A stretch of DNA of 64,000 nucleotides from Parasponia andersonii (GCA_002914805.1 JXTB01000202.1:36871-100870), one strand, 5' to 3'; shown: positions 1-11,720, numbered from the stretch's first letter. Translations and numbers: made by a program. The notes: generated from the sequence alone by a model not told the origin.

Positions 1-394
1 GCATAATGTAGTGTGCTTTTTGATCAGTGACGCACAATAATAACGGCGAGCTGAAACTCCTTCGATAAAGTTGCTCATCCTGGATGATGTAACGAGCTGC
101 TTTCATGCGAAGCCGTCTTGCATCATCTTTATCTTCAGGGAGATCGCCGCTTTGTATATATCGGACTATGGGGTCCATCCACGATGGTTCTTCATCGACT
201 GGCATAATCACTTGGGGTTCGTCCTCAATGCTTGGTGAGATGAGAAATTCCACGGGAACTACTTTTAATAACTCTGCATCCTTTGTCGAAGCGAGTTTAG
301 CGAGTGCATCTGCCTGGGTGTTCTTAATACGAGGAAGAAGCTGTATGTCATACATGCTGAACGTTAAGAACAACTGCTGTACATTCTTCAAATA

Positions 395-670
395 AGCCAT
401 CATTCTCTCTCCTCTCGCATGATAATCACCCTTAACCTGACAGACGACCAGCTGGGAGTCACTATACACCTCGATTGCTTCGACCTTCATTTCCTGCGCG
501 AGCTTTAGGCCAGCTATCAGTGCTTCGTATTCGGCTTCATTATTTGAAGCTGGGAATTTGAAGCGAAGTGCATAATGAATATTATGCCCTTCAGGACTGA
601 TTAAAACTATGCCCGCACCTGCTCCATTTTCATTTGATGACCCGTCCACATAAAGCTTCCATAATTTTGA
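395..670 (-). mobile_element. second, plant-type RNase H-like region of the gypsy relic
   Basis: The minus strand reads LYVDGSSNENGAGAGIVLI, then NNEAEYEALIAGLKLA and VYSDSQLVVCQVKGDY. These are the D, E and D acidic-residue motifs of an RNase HI fold like that of plant cellular enzymes. This extra domain downstream of the first RNase H is a hallmark reported for Tat-lineage gypsy elements. Pol-like spacer sequence continues to the left edge. Part of a fossil element. Confidence 0.8.
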
Positions 671-858
671 CATATCTGAAGCAGGTTTTTCGAGTGCTTC
701 CGTGGGAAGATCAACGTCGTACGTAAATTCTGCGATAAAATCTGCAAGGGCTTGCCCCTTTATAGCAGTGCGTGGTTGAAAATTGATGTCAAACTGACTC
801 AATTCAACAGCCTACTTAAGCAGCCGTCCTGACGTTTCAGGTTTCTGTAAGACCTGTC

Positions 859-1140
859 TCAATGGGAAATTCGTGAAAACCCGAATAGAATGAGCATGGA
901 ATAAGGTCGAAGTTTTCTTGATGTGACAACGAGTGCCAGCGCTAATTTTTCCATCTCCGGGTACCTGGTCTCGGCGTCGAGCAATCTCTTACTCACATAA
1001 TACACAGGTCGCTGAATTTTTGACTCCTCGCGAATCAATGCGGCACTCGTCGCATATTTAGAAACAGCGAGATATAGGTATAGTTCTTCTCCCGGATTTG
1101 GCTTTGATAAGAGTGGAGGGGAACCCAAATGTTTTTTCAA
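859..1140 (-). mobile_element. first RNase H region of the gypsy relic
   Basis: The translation contains LYLAVSKYATSAALIREE and VYYVSKRLLDAETRYPEMEK, characteristic of the RNase H domain directly after gypsy reverse transcriptase (the tether/RNase H part). Part of a fossil element. Confidence 0.85.
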
Positions 1141-1173
1141 CTCTTGGAACGCCTGCTCGCACTTCTCCGTCCA

Positions 1174-2220
1174 CTAGAACTTTTTCGATCCCTTCAACAC
1201 CTCAAAGAAAGGTTGGCATTTATCGGTTGATCTGGATACAAACCGACTGAGAGCAGCTACTCTTCCTGCTAGGCTTTGCACATCCTTAGGTTTATGAGGA
1301 GACTGCATATCAATCAACGCCTGTATTTTCTGAGGATTTGCTTCGATCCCTCGTTGGTTGACCATAAATCCCAGAAATTTTCCAGATCCCACTCCAAATG
1401 CACACTTCTGGGGATTCAGCTTCATCTGGTATCTCCGGAGGATTTTGAACATCTCCTCGAGGTGTTTAATGTGATCTTCAGCCTTCTCCGACTTGACCAG
1501 CATATCGTCGACGTATACCTCCATTGTCTTGCCAATTTGTTTTACAAACATCATATTGACAAGACGTTGGTAGGTCGCTCCTACATTAATGAGTCCGAAG
1601 GGCATCTTTTTGTAGCAATACAACCCTCGATCAGTGATGAACGAGGTGTGTTCTTCATCCAGCTCGTACATGGGGATTTGGTTGTATCCTGAATACGCAT
1701 CCATGAAGCTTAAAAGTTCATGCCCCGACGTCGCATCTACAAGTTGATCAATTCTTGGAAGAGGGAAGCTGTCTTTGGGATATGCCTTGTTGAGATCGGT
1801 AAAGTCGATGCAGGTTCTCCACTTCCCATTAGGTTTTTTCACCAAGACTGGATTTGCAAGCCAGTCAGGGTAAAAGGATTCTCTTATGAACCCAATCTCG
1901 AGCAATTTCTCCACCTTTTCCTTTAGTGCGACGTAACGTTCTGGATTCATGGCCCTTCTCTTTTGTCGCACAGGTTTTTTGGACGGATCTATATTGAGGC
2001 AGTGGGATATGATCCTTGAATCAATCCCTACCATATCCGAATGCTGCCATGCAAAGACATCCAGATTAGCCCTCAAAAAAGCGATCAATGAAGCTCGCAC
2101 AGGTCCGCGAACCTCCGTCCCAATCTTCAAAGTCCTGGAAGACAGATCGAATGATATTTCTTCCAGGTCTTCCACGGGTCCAGTTTTGACTTCGTCAATT
2201 TCTCGAGGATCGAAGTCTTC
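1174..2220 (-). mobile_element. reverse transcriptase region of the gypsy relic
   Basis: Typical Ty3/gypsy reverse transcriptase motifs are readable on the minus strand: FIRESFYPDWLANPVLVKK, WRTCIDFTDLNKAYPKDSFP, the LLSFMDAYSGYNQIPM block, FGLINVGATYQRLVN and the catalytic YVDD box within MEVYVDDMLVKS (about 1,495-1,530). The order and spacing are normal. Part of a fossil element. Confidence 0.92.
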
Positions 2221-2234
2221 ACTGGTCGTTTCGA

Positions 2235-2515
2235 TTGACGCTTTGTCTGCGACCACGATTGACGCTTGATCCGGTGCCACGATTGATGCTTCATCTGCTA
2301 CCACGACTGACGCTCGATCCGGTGCCACGATTCACGCTTGATCCGGTGCCACGATTGATGCTTCATCCGCTACCACGACTGACGCTCGATCCGGTGCCAC
2401 GATTGACGCTTCATCCGCTACCACGACTGACGCTTGATCTGCAGCCACGATTGACGCTTCATCCGCTACCACGACTGACGCTTGATCTGCAGCCACTATT
2501 GACGCTTCATCCGCT
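2235..2515 (-). repeat. 48-bp tandem repeat array coding an Ala/Asp-rich linker
   Basis: About five to six copies of a 48-bp unit lie head to tail. Each alternates TTCATCCGCTACCACGACTG-like and TTGATCCGGTGCCACGATTG-like halves on the plus strand. On the coding (minus) strand the halves give alternating VVADEAS- and IVAPDQAS-type peptides. The array lies between protease and reverse transcriptase of the gypsy relic, where these elements often carry a variable spacer. Confidence 0.85.
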
Positions 2516-3486
2516 ACTTCTGGCAGGTGAACCATCATTGTGCGGGACGTCGCATCTTTTGCTGCGAGTTTCAGCGAGTTGTTGTAGCAAGTCCTCGCAT
2601 CATACTGGTTTCCTCGCACCTCGCCTACACCATGTTGGGTTGGGAACTTCATCGTTAGATGATAGATCGAGGTGACAGCTCGAAGTTCCCTTAATGTTGA
2701 TCTTCCTAGGACAGCGTTAAAGGCAGATGGGCAATCTACTACTAAAAACTGGGTCATTATTGATGAAACCCTTGGGAAGGTCCCAACGCTGACCATCAGT
2801 TCTATCATGCCAATAGGCATCAAGCTGTCTCCAGTAAAACCATAGAGCGGAGCGGCGGCAGGCTTCAAGTCGCTCGCATTTAATCCCATCTTCTTGAAGG
2901 CATCAAAGTACAGGATGTCTACAGCACTTCCGTTGTCGATCAACACTCGCCACAACTGTGTGCTTCCACAGTTGATTTTTACGACCAACGCGTCGTTATG
3001 CGGATAATGGACTTCCCTTGCATCTTGTTCCATGAAGGTAATATCCATTTCCGGTACTCGCTGAAACTTGCGTGGTCGCTGATCAAGGTACATGACGTTG
3101 GTCAACGGCTGCTGTCGAGCTTCTCGTGCGTATCTATCCTGTGCTCGCTTGGAATCTCCTCCAACATGCGGTCCTCCAAAAATAGTTCGCACCTCACGCT
3201 GAATTTCTGGAGGTCGCTGTTGGTCTTCTTCTCGTCTTTCCTCGCTCTGTCTGGTATACTGCCGCAACCGTCCCTCTCTAATTAGCCTCTCAATTTCATC
3301 CTTCAGGGCAAAGCAATCATTAGTATCATGTCCAATATCATTGTGATACCGACAGAACTTGCTGGGGTCGCGCTTTGCCCTGTCTCGCTTCATCGGTCCC
3401 GATTGACGGTATCGCTCCTGTTGATTTGTGACCGCATAGATATGATCTATGGGAGCGTTTAACTCGGTGTGGTTGGTGAACCTCAT
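2332..3486 (-). mobile_element. gag C-terminus and protease region of the gypsy relic
   Basis: The start of this stretch holds the Cys/His-containing gag tail. A retropepsin-like aspartic protease follows, with the signature VLIDNGSAVDILYFDAF at about 2,895-2,950 and a downstream VLGRSTLRELRAV at about 2,680-2,715, which corresponds to the usual ILGR motif. N replaces the usual T or S after the catalytic D-x-G position, as is common in this plant clade. The final part is a repeated Ala/Asp/Glu-rich linker, listed separately. Part of a fossil element. Confidence 0.85.
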
Positions 3487-3979
3487 GGGAGCCTTTGAAG
3501 TCTCCTGCCTTTTAGGCCTAGGCTGGTTCTCGTTGGCCTGTTCATTATTCCTCTTGCCTTTCTTATTGCTGCTGTTGTCAGTGATGACCGCAACCTTTGC
3601 CGCATCTATCTTTCCTCATTTTTTGGTCTTTTGAAGATTCTCACAGAAAGACTCTAACCTTAAATGTCGACCAACTCTTCAGTAGAAGTCTTCGAGAGTT
3701 CTACATTCTCTTTCAAGCAATTCTTCCCAGAGTTTTGTTTCTGGTCGCACCCCAGCCATCATAAGAGTAAGAACTCCTCCTTCAGGGGGGTTGTTGACCT
3801 TTGCTAGCTCTGTGGTGAATCGATTGAGATAAGACCGTAGAGTCTCCTCTGGACCTTGTCAGATTGCAGATAAACTGACGAGCGGAACAGTGAAATTCTT
3901 CGCGGCTTGAAATTGCCTTAAGAACGCCGTCTGCAAGTTGTTGCCAGGATGAAATCGAACCGGGTTTGAGTCCTCGAAA

Positions 3980-4444
3980 CTACTTCTTTGCCGCTCCTGA
4001 GAGTGTTACAGCGAAACATCTGCAGCGCGCATGATCACTAACCCGATGAAGCTCTATCAGGTCGCTGAAGTGATCCATATGATCCTGTGGATCAGTCTTT
4101 CCATCAAAAGTATTGATGGTGGGAAGTCTGAATCCGGTAGGAAGGGCTGCAGCTCGAACTTCCTCGCTAAATGGCGACTGGCGATACCCATCAGCGAGCT
4201 CATCGTCCCAGCCAGCAAGTGCATCTAATGCGATCCGTAAATTGTGAACGTCGACGTTCAGAGGGAAAGCATCATTCATTGCTGGTGGTATGAGCGACCT
4301 TTGTTTGTTATCTTGTTTCGCAGCGGGCTGGTCTGGTAGGGTCTCCTGCATCCTATGAGAGGAATCCAGTGGCATAGTGCGACGAGACCGACTGTGGTCG
4401 CTATGATGCGATACAGATCGATCATGGCCACGTCGTCGCTCCAA
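3980..4444 (-). mobile_element. gag region of the gypsy relic
   Basis: A charged, Arg/Ser-rich leader is followed by a stretch typical of plant gypsy gag: TINTFDGKTDPQDHMDHF, then a section containing CRCFAVTLSGAAKK. This is the retrotransposon gag domain that builds the virus-like particle. Gag-like sequence continues leftward to about 3,490, and a zinc-binding-like segment containing CRYHNDIGHDTNDCFALK lies near 3,300-3,370. Part of a fossil element. Confidence 0.85.
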
Positions 4445-4904
4445 GTACTGCCTTAGGTCAGCAGGATCTTGTCTTGACTCCCTGCTGATTCTTTCGAAAA
4501 CACTTCTCGATGATCAACAGTGACCAAAAGACTTACTAACTTGACTTTTTTTTTTCTTTCTTTCTTTTTGAGGCGATCATTAACTTCAATTTGATGTCTT
4601 TGATAGTTTGCTATTCTCTATAGCAACAGCTCAAACTTTTATTCTTACAGGCCCGTTATTCTTGTTTAACAGTATTGTTTTGAACCTAAGGCACCTACCA
4701 CACAACGAGCTGTTCATAAATAAATCTGATGGTAGACACAATATATATAATTTTATGTGTATATATTTCTTTTTTGGTTCTATTCTTTGAAGAAAGTGTA
4801 ATAATATCAGTTTGTTTCGAAATTGTCTAGTTCTGATATCTCTATCGGGACTTTTATCAAACACTTGGCCAACTTTCCTTCATCTTCATTAAAAATAAAC
4901 CAGT

Positions 4905-4955
4905 TAGAGGACACGTGTCAGAAACCCAGAAGCGCTTTAGTTCACGTGTCTCAAA
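4905..4955 (+). promoter_or_regulatory. paired G-box (CACGTG) promoter elements upstream of the IBA57-like gene
   Basis: Two perfect CACGTG palindromes lie at 4,912-4,917 and 4,943-4,948, 31 bp apart, in similar contexts (ACACGTGTCAGAAACCC and TCACGTGTCTCAAAACCCC). They are 110-146 bp before the start codon. G-boxes of the form ACACGTGTC bind bZIP/bHLH factors and are common in ABA- and light-responsive plant promoters. That they act here is inferred from position. Confidence 0.6.
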
Positions 4956-5057
4956 ACCCCGCTCCTTCGCTTCCCAATTCCCACCACCATAGAAGCTCCT
5001 CCTCCGTCTCCAAAACTCCAACCCTCAGACCCTAAAGGAGGAAGAAAACAATTCATA

Positions 5058-8008
5058 ATGATGCGCTATAAACAGTCCCTCCAGCTCCCAAGAACCATTT
5101 GGGCCAAACCCAGTTACAGAAGCCTCCATGGAAAAGCCGACCTCGAGAGAGTGGGGCCCTTGGTCTCCGTCCTCAAATCAAGGTCCGTTGTCCGGTTCCG
5201 AGGCCCAGACACGGTCAAATTCCTTCAGGGGCTGTTGACCAACGATGTACGGCGGTTCGCTGAACCCGCCGCCGAGAAGGGTTCGTCGACTCTGGTCACG
5301 CCCAACTTGGCCACGGTGTCCGCTCCGCCAATGTACGCGGCGTTGTTGACGCCTCAGGGGAGATTCTTGTACGACCTGGTTCTGTATAAGCCGCCCAGAG
5401 CTGATGAGAAGCTTAACGAGACTGGCTCCGCACCCGGGTCCGACCCAGATGAGCCTTTTGAGCTCTTTGCTGATGTTGATGCTTCGGTCTTGGATGAGCT
5501 CTTGGATACCTTTAAGAGGTGACTTTTCTACTTCTCTCATCTGGGAGATTGGATGTTCTCGATATGTATCTATATATACATATTGGCTGAAAAAACCTGA
5601 TTCTCTTGAATATGTAGGCAGACACACATATGTGGATTTATACATTTCTTTCTCTGGGAGGTGTTTTTGCTTATGTGTGTATAATTAGTCTTAATGGAAG
5701 CTCCATGTTTTCGTGGTTTGAAATGAATTTGGCCGGTGTTCTGTTGGTTCGGGATGGTGAAATGATGAGTATTATGTAACTGACATGGGAGTTGGAAGGA
5801 AATGGGGAAAAAGGGGTCAATGTATATTACTCATTAGCTCAGCTCATCTGAGCTAAAGGCACAACTATGCTCCATTGATAGATGGAATGTAATCTGTCAA
5901 AAATTTCATGATTGAACTTAAGTAATATATATACTTGGAGTTCATCTGGTTGATGAGCTTGCTAGAGGAGTAGATGATCTTCTATACCGTTTTTAAGTTC
6001 AGAATTGGAACAATTATTTCGTAAATGCACGCATAAATTTGGAACTCTACACACACTAACACAATATAAATGTGTGTATACATACTCCTCTATGGGTGAT
6101 AGACCACAAATGTTTTTGTCGCTGTTGTTGGTTCTTACGTGTTACTTAGTTCTGGACGTCCGGACCAGTAATATTAGTCTATTATTAGTGTTGTACTTCT
6201 GTTCATAGACTCCTATTCTAGGTCTTCATGCTAGTGGTTCGTTATCTTTCTAGTCTGTTTCTGTTTCCCCCTTCTTTCTTATCTGTTATCACATGGAAAG
6301 TACTCATATTTTATCATCAATCTGCGTTTTAATGAAATCCTCCATGAGTTTCATATATGTATATAACTAGTTTTAATGGAAGCTCCATGGTTTGAAATGA
6401 ACTTTTGAAGAATAGCCCAAAATTTTGTAGCTTTATATTAGCAATGACCTATTGAAGTCTGTATATTAAGGAAAATCCATAATTTTCATTGTAGGTTTGG
6501 GGTATTGATTAAGCATTAACTGATTGGCCTGAACCCTTTGAATTGACAGTTTATACGAGGGTTCTACTTGCTTTAGCCTTTTTTTAAAAAAATAATAATA
6601 ATAATAAATATCCTAACTTTGTTGTCTTTGTGGCGCTTATAGGTGACAGCTTTTGCATTGTGAAGTTTTTCTTTGTTTTACTGCATGCTACTGCAAACAC
6701 TTCTGTTTTCTAAGTAACACAGCACCAATTTCCTGACATATGGATCTATTATTCGGTCTTGTATGTTTTCTTTTCTTTGTATGGCAATGTGTGCCTTTCA
6801 ATATGTAGTTAGGCCCATTTGTTTTAAGTGTTTACCTGTTTATTTTGTGTCTGCAGATATCGTTTGAGGGCTAAGGTTGAGATTGAAAACGTGGGGGAAG
6901 ACTTCTATTGCTGGCAGCGTTATGGGGGAAACCTTTTGAAAACTTCCTCAGATGTAGAGGAGCCAGAGTCTGCTAGCATTGGCTGGGGTTCTGGTGTTGA
7001 TCGTTCAGCTGCATCGGCTTCCCAAGGGAACAATCATGGATACCAGTGGTATAAGGATCCTAGATTGGATTGCCTTGGTTTTAGGGGAATCTTCCCATCT
7101 AGTACAACACGTGAGATTCTAAGCCTTGGGTTTTTTTTTTATAATCTGTGCCAGCTTACAGCATTACAGAAGTTTAAGATTGCAAAGCTAATAATTCTTT
7201 TTTGTCCTGTTGCAGCACCTTTGGTTGAAGCTGATAAAGAAACTGATGAAAAGAATTACATTTTATGGAGGGTGGTAAACGGAGTTGCAGAAGGCTCAAA
7301 TGAAATTCCAAAAGGTGCATTTTTACTTCTTCGGCTTTCCCATGTGCTATACTTATCTTTCTCATAGACTGTAAACATTATTTGTAGTTGACATGGTAAT
7401 TTATTTCTCACCTAATATATTAGTCATTTAGTGTGTTGTATACACAAAATAGGCAAAATCTGGGCTCTAGTTATCTATCCTTTCACTAAAGAATGTTGTT
7501 GTCATATCTAGGTGAGGCAATTCCTCTTGAATATAACCTGGTGGGTCTAAACGCAATAAGCTTTGACAAAGGTTGTTATGTTGGCCAAGAGCTTGTAGCC
7601 CGGACGCACCACCGTGGGGTCATTCGCAAGCGCTTGCTTCCTTTGAGACTTGTTAATAACCATGGAGAAGGTAATCACCTGCTTCCTTTTGTTCACTTTT
7701 ACTTCTTGAGTTGTCCTAGAACTTCCCTATTTTTAACGTTGTTGTTCTTTGTGGCCCTTTCAGAATTGGAGCAGAAAGTTTCTCGGGGCTCTGAAGTTGT
7801 AGATTCCGAATACGGCAACAAAGTTGGTGTTGTCACAACTGTGATAGGATGTCGAGGGCTGGGTGTCTTGCGTCTGGAGGAAGCCTTTAAGCGATCAGGT
7901 ACATTGACCATACAAGGACAGGATGATGTAAAGGTTGAGGCTACAAGACCAGATTGGTGGCCTGCTGAATGGTTTCAAGAATATCAACAGGACAGTGCAG
8001 TTGCTTAG
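5058..8008 (+). CDS. IBA57: IBA57-like mitochondrial Fe-S assembly factor (YgfZ/GcvT-fold, folate-binding)
   Basis: Five exons: 5,058-5,518, 6,857-7,110, 7,216-7,314, 7,512-7,670 and 7,764-8,008. All introns are GT-AG and the frame is continuous, giving 405 aa. The family signature K-G-C-Y-V-G-Q-E is at residues 291-298, with conserved Cys293, preceded by [10 protein letters not shown]. The N-terminal part has [20 protein letters not shown] (about 45-64) and the [16 protein letters not shown] block, as in YgfZ/IBA57 proteins. In yeast and human mitochondria IBA57 acts with ISCA proteins to build [4Fe-4S] clusters for aconitase, lipoyl synthase and similar enzymes. The basic, Arg-containing first 25 residues fit a mitochondrial presequence. 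A second ATG directly follows the first, so the start is uncertain by one codon. A plastid paralogue exists in plants; assignment to the mitochondrial form is inference. Confidence 0.93.
5519..6856 (+). other. first intron of the IBA57-like gene (1.34 kb)
   Basis: This long AT-rich intron has donor AG|GTGACT and acceptor CTGCAG. I see no other gene in it. A phrase around GGAAGCTCCATG(T/G)TTT occurs twice (about 5,697 and 6,379), suggesting a short duplicated segment. A TGATGA/CTGA pair near 5,763-5,850 was considered as a C/D snoRNA and rejected. Confidence 0.8.
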
Positions 8009-8915
8009 AATTTGAGTGTTGCCCATTTTGGATTTGACCAGCTTTGCTGAATGAATTTGTACTTGGTTCGTTTATTCTTCACGTAGGTGGCAGCCAAAAT
8101 AATTTCCTGCTCAGAGAAAAAGATAGGAAAGACAAAAAAAAAAAAAAGGGTTATAAAAGTCTGTACTTGTATGTTGATCTCATGTATTTTGTCTTTAGTA
8201 TCTAATTTTACTTATTTTATTGTATGCCAAGCTTGCAGAATGAGCTGTTTTCTTTTCTATATGGGCAATGTGGGAAATTACAATAAATGCATTATGTTGT
8301 CAGCTGTCTCTCATGGCAGGGGGTTAAGAAAGAGTGAAAAAAGAATAAAGGTTAGCAGAAAAGAACTTTTCAAGGAGCAATACATATCGAAAACATGGAC
8401 TTTAAAAGAAGATAATAGAGGTTGGCAAAAAGGCCCAGCTGTAATACAAGAAAAAGGGGAGTGCATAGTTCACAACAAAATCATATTTACTAGCGTAGAG
8501 TGATAAAAAGCCACAGGTATCAGTTAAAAGTTGGTTCGAGTTTTACATGGTTGGTATGGTAGCTGAAGCTTCTCTTGTTAATGGGATTAGTATATCGTAG
8601 CACATAAAAGGCTGGAACAGTAACCCGTAACCATGAAGTTTCTATTTATATTAGTACAAATTTGGTGCAGCATATCAAAGTTTGGCACCTTTTTGACCAG
8701 GGTAATTCATGACTGGTTAAAGATTGAAAAAAAAATTATTACAAATAATCATGGGGAAGTTTTATTCCTCCAGAATTTCATCTGCCACTTCCAATTTACA
8801 TGAATGAGGAAACCCTTTTATCTTTTCTTTTTCTCGTTAATCCTCAATATCCAGAAACGGAGCCTTTAAAAACAGAGCATTAAGAAACAGAGCGTTCATC
8901 AGTAACTTGCAGTCA
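8009..8915. other. convergent 3' region between the IBA57-like gene and the LRR receptor kinase
   Basis: The two flanking genes point at each other, so this 0.9 kb should hold both 3' UTRs. An open frame at 8,087-8,503 has no family features, is Lys-rich by composition and starts inside the likely 3' UTR, so I do not call it. Nothing else was recognised. Confidence 0.6.
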
Positions 8916-11720
8916 TCAGAAGCTGAAGCTAATCATGCTAAGGTCCTGAATCACCTCCTCCACATTTGGTCTTTCCTCAGGAAGTTCATGAGTGCAAGCT
9001 AGTCCAAGTTCTCCAAGCTTAGCAGCTTCAGATTCAGGGAATTCTCCTTTCAGATTGGCGTCAACAAAATCTTCGAATTTGGAAGATTTTGCTGCCATTC
9101 GGATTGATTTCGTAAGCATAAACTGCCCAGACACAACTTGCAGGACAATGACACCGAAAGCGTATATGTCGCTTTTCTCCGTGAAACGGCCGGTGGTAAT
9201 GTATTCCGGGGCTAGATATCCCATGGCGGCACTTGTCTTGAGAGCTGAGAAGACAATGTCATCAGCAAGAAGCTTAGGGAGCCCGGAATCCGAGATCAGC
9301 GGATTAAATTGGTGATCAATGAGAACTTTCTCAGCAGATATGTTTTGGTGGATCATGGCAGGTCTGTTAGCTTCACTGCTGTGCAAGTATTGAATACCTA
9401 TTTAAGAAACAGCAACTATTACTATAAGAAAACAAGAAGCCAGTGTAACTAAATTATATAAGATTTGATTAAGAAAAAATAACTGACCTTTTGCAATGCC
9501 ACTAATGATAGAGACCCTCTTGGACCAGTCAAGAACTTGGTCGCTTCCTTCTCCAGTGTCGAGATACCGGGAAAGGGTTCCCTTGGGAGCAAAGTCATAG
9601 ATGAGATAGCACTCACTTCTGCTTTTTGAGCAACAAAATCCCCTTAGTTTAACGAGGTTTTCATGTCTTAGTGAGAACAAAAGGTTCAACCCTTTCACAA
9701 ACTCAGCTTCATCAGACTTACAGCTAGTGATACTAATGCTCCTAATGGCTACAACAGAACCATCTCTCAGAACCCCTTTGTAAACAGAAGAGAATTTACT
9801 CTTCCCAAGTAAATTCACCTCAGAAAAGTATTGGGTTGCAGACTCAATCTCTTCCATGTTGAATCTATACCTATTAAGATATTCCTGGGAAGACCCAAGT
9901 CCGTTTCCACCATCTCCTAATGGATCCCATCCATTACAATACTCAAGTCTCACAAGTGGAGAGGCATTCTTGCTATGAAACTGAAACTCCTTGCCCTGGT
10001 CAGTGCTAAGCCGACCATCAGAAGGATCACAGGTACTGCTGATCTTTTGTTTTCGCCGCCTGTATCGAATAACGATCACAAATACCATCCCGGTCATTGT
10101 GATTGTGACTATGACTACCCCCGCAACAACTGCAGCCTGTGAAAATCTCGCTGACTTTGAGCAATGTGTTTGGTTGCAATGTACTTCAACATTTGCAGAT
10201 TCAGGGTTACGTCTTGGATCAGCAGTGTCGTTTATGTTTTGCCCGGTAGGGCCAGATCCATCGACATTCAAATTAGCATTGTCAAAAGCAGTGCAGGCTC
10301 TCAATCTAGAAAACCCAACTCCACACAAGCCTGGATTGTTCTCAGATTTGAATCCCTCGTTTAACCTTCTGAAACCTTCATTTTTCAGTGGTTGAGAAAG
10401 TGTAGTCAGTATAATTCAGCACAGCAAGAAAAGCTATGGTCTATGGAAAACGTAAAGAGGACAATGAATGAAATAAACAGACTTACCAGGAGAGACCACT
10501 CCAGAAAGAGTATTGTTTCTGACATCTAGGATTTCCAAAGATTGAATACTAGATAATCTTGCGGGAACTGAACCAAAGAATCTATTGAAGCTCAAATCAA
10601 GTCTTTTTAGCATCCCCAGATCTCCTAAGCTAGGAGGAATTTGACCAGTTAGTCTGTTGTACTGCAAAGCAAGAACACTCAGCCTCTTCAAGAACCGTAT
10701 CTCGGAAGGTAGTTTTCCTGTCAGCTGGTTACAACATAGCTGCAGAACTACACCCAAAAAAAAAAAAGAACAAAATCTTCAAATATTCTTAATTCTAAGA
10801 CTTGAAAAACAACAACAACCAACAAATTCTACATTAATTCTTTTGCTGAGAAAACTAAAGGAGATGAAAGTACGTTACAAATTATATCCCACTTTCGTTA
10901 CATGGAATCAAAGGCAGGAAACAAAGTAGCCGAGCATATATAAAGAGCTTCTAAAGTTTTATCTTTTCTTCAATTTTACATGCTGCATCAGCACATATAC
11001 GAGTCAAAAATGTCACACCATAATGCTAATTTTATAAGCAAAAAAATCAAAACCCGCTAATTTGCATGGAGAATTGAAGCCATCTCTGCTATTAAACATG
11101 TAGTACAAGAAAGATATTCACTACACTAAATGTTTTTCAGCAGACAGAAATTCACTCTACTCTGCTCGCAATAAAGACCAGAGTATCAACATATAATATG
11201 AGTGTATATACACACACATATAAAGGCACTACAATAATTAAAGGAACCCAAAGGCTCAAAAATTTTGTTTTGTTTACTTATAACACTGACCTTGAAGACT
11301 AGCCATGCTGCCGATCTCTGAAGGTATGGTTCCGTAGAGGTTATTCACATTGAGATAGAGATCATTCAGCTCAGTAAGATTAGAAATTTCTCTTGGTATC
11401 TCTCCAGACAAGTTGTTGTAATGCAAGTAAAGGCCAGACAAGCATTTCAGCTCGGCCACCGCTGGCGACACCTTGCCAGAGAGCCCTTTCCCCTGAAGTG
11501 AAATGTTAGCCACTTTCCGGTGCTCATTGCAAGCTACTCCCTCAAACAAGCCACTACAAGGGTCACCCTCTTCAGTCCATGACCTCAGAAATCTGTTATC
11601 TGGGTCCAAAGAGGCCTTCAACTCCATTAAAGCTTCAAGCTCCGCATTACCATAAACAGGGCTTAGACTTGAAAAGGCAAGCAAAAGAGAGAAATACACG
11701 AGAAAAGGAAGAAAACCCAT
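8916..11720 (-). CDS. leucine-rich-repeat receptor-like (pseudo)kinase
   Basis: Four exons on the minus strand: 11,720-11,291, 10,747-10,487, 10,375-9,488 and 9,397-8,916, giving 686 aa. The start is the only in-frame ATG before the signal peptide (residues 1-24). An LRRNT-like cap with WTEEGDPCSG and GVACNE follows, then about five LRRs (about 70-225), a Ser/Asn-rich spacer with Cys pairs, a transmembrane helix (about 312-333) with an RYRRRK stop-transfer, and a kinase domain from about 405 to the end. The kinase is degenerate: the glycine loop reads GKSKFS (421-426), the ATP-binding Lys is Arg (VAIR, R442), HRD is HQN (543-545) and DFG is DSG (563-565). The APE motif is kept (LAPEY). It resembles small LRR kinases such as Arabidopsis At5g51560 (from memory). 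It is probably a plasma-membrane receptor that signals as a scaffold. The intron 2 acceptor (TGAAG at 10,376-10,380) has a weak pyrimidine tract; the alternative acceptor would give a stop. Confidence 0.9.

Larger units (their letters stand above)
1..4540 (-). mobile_element. Ty3/gypsy LTR retrotransposon relic, probably Tat lineage
   Basis: Read on the minus strand, the order is gag, protease, reverse transcriptase, RNase H and a second RNase H-like domain; the last runs towards the left edge, so integrase and that LTR would lie outside the window. This order is that of Ty3/gypsy elements, and a second, plant-type RNase H after the first is known from the Tat/Ogre lineage, hence the tentative placement. 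The right boundary near 4,540 is approximate: coding similarity ends at about 4,444, and no LTR or primer-binding site was recognised before host promoter sequence begins. It is a broken copy with a handful of interruptions, so it is old or at least inactive. Age cannot be judged because two LTRs are not visible. Confidence 0.9.

Noticed and set aside
2235-2675. Plus-strand frame coding a regular TLDPVPRLMLHPLPR-type repeat protein
   Set aside because: It is the antisense reading of the 48-bp repeat in the gypsy relic; its regularity comes from the DNA repeat.
5755-5860. C/D-box snoRNA-like signals (ATGATGA, CTGA) in intron 1 of the IBA57-like gene
   Set aside because: The first CTGA is only about 14 bases from the C box, the later one lacks a terminal stem with the upstream flank, and no guide sequence was recognised.
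8087-8503. 138-codon frame after the IBA57-like stop
   Set aside because: It starts in the probable 3' UTR, is composed of A-rich low-complexity sequence and shows no domain.
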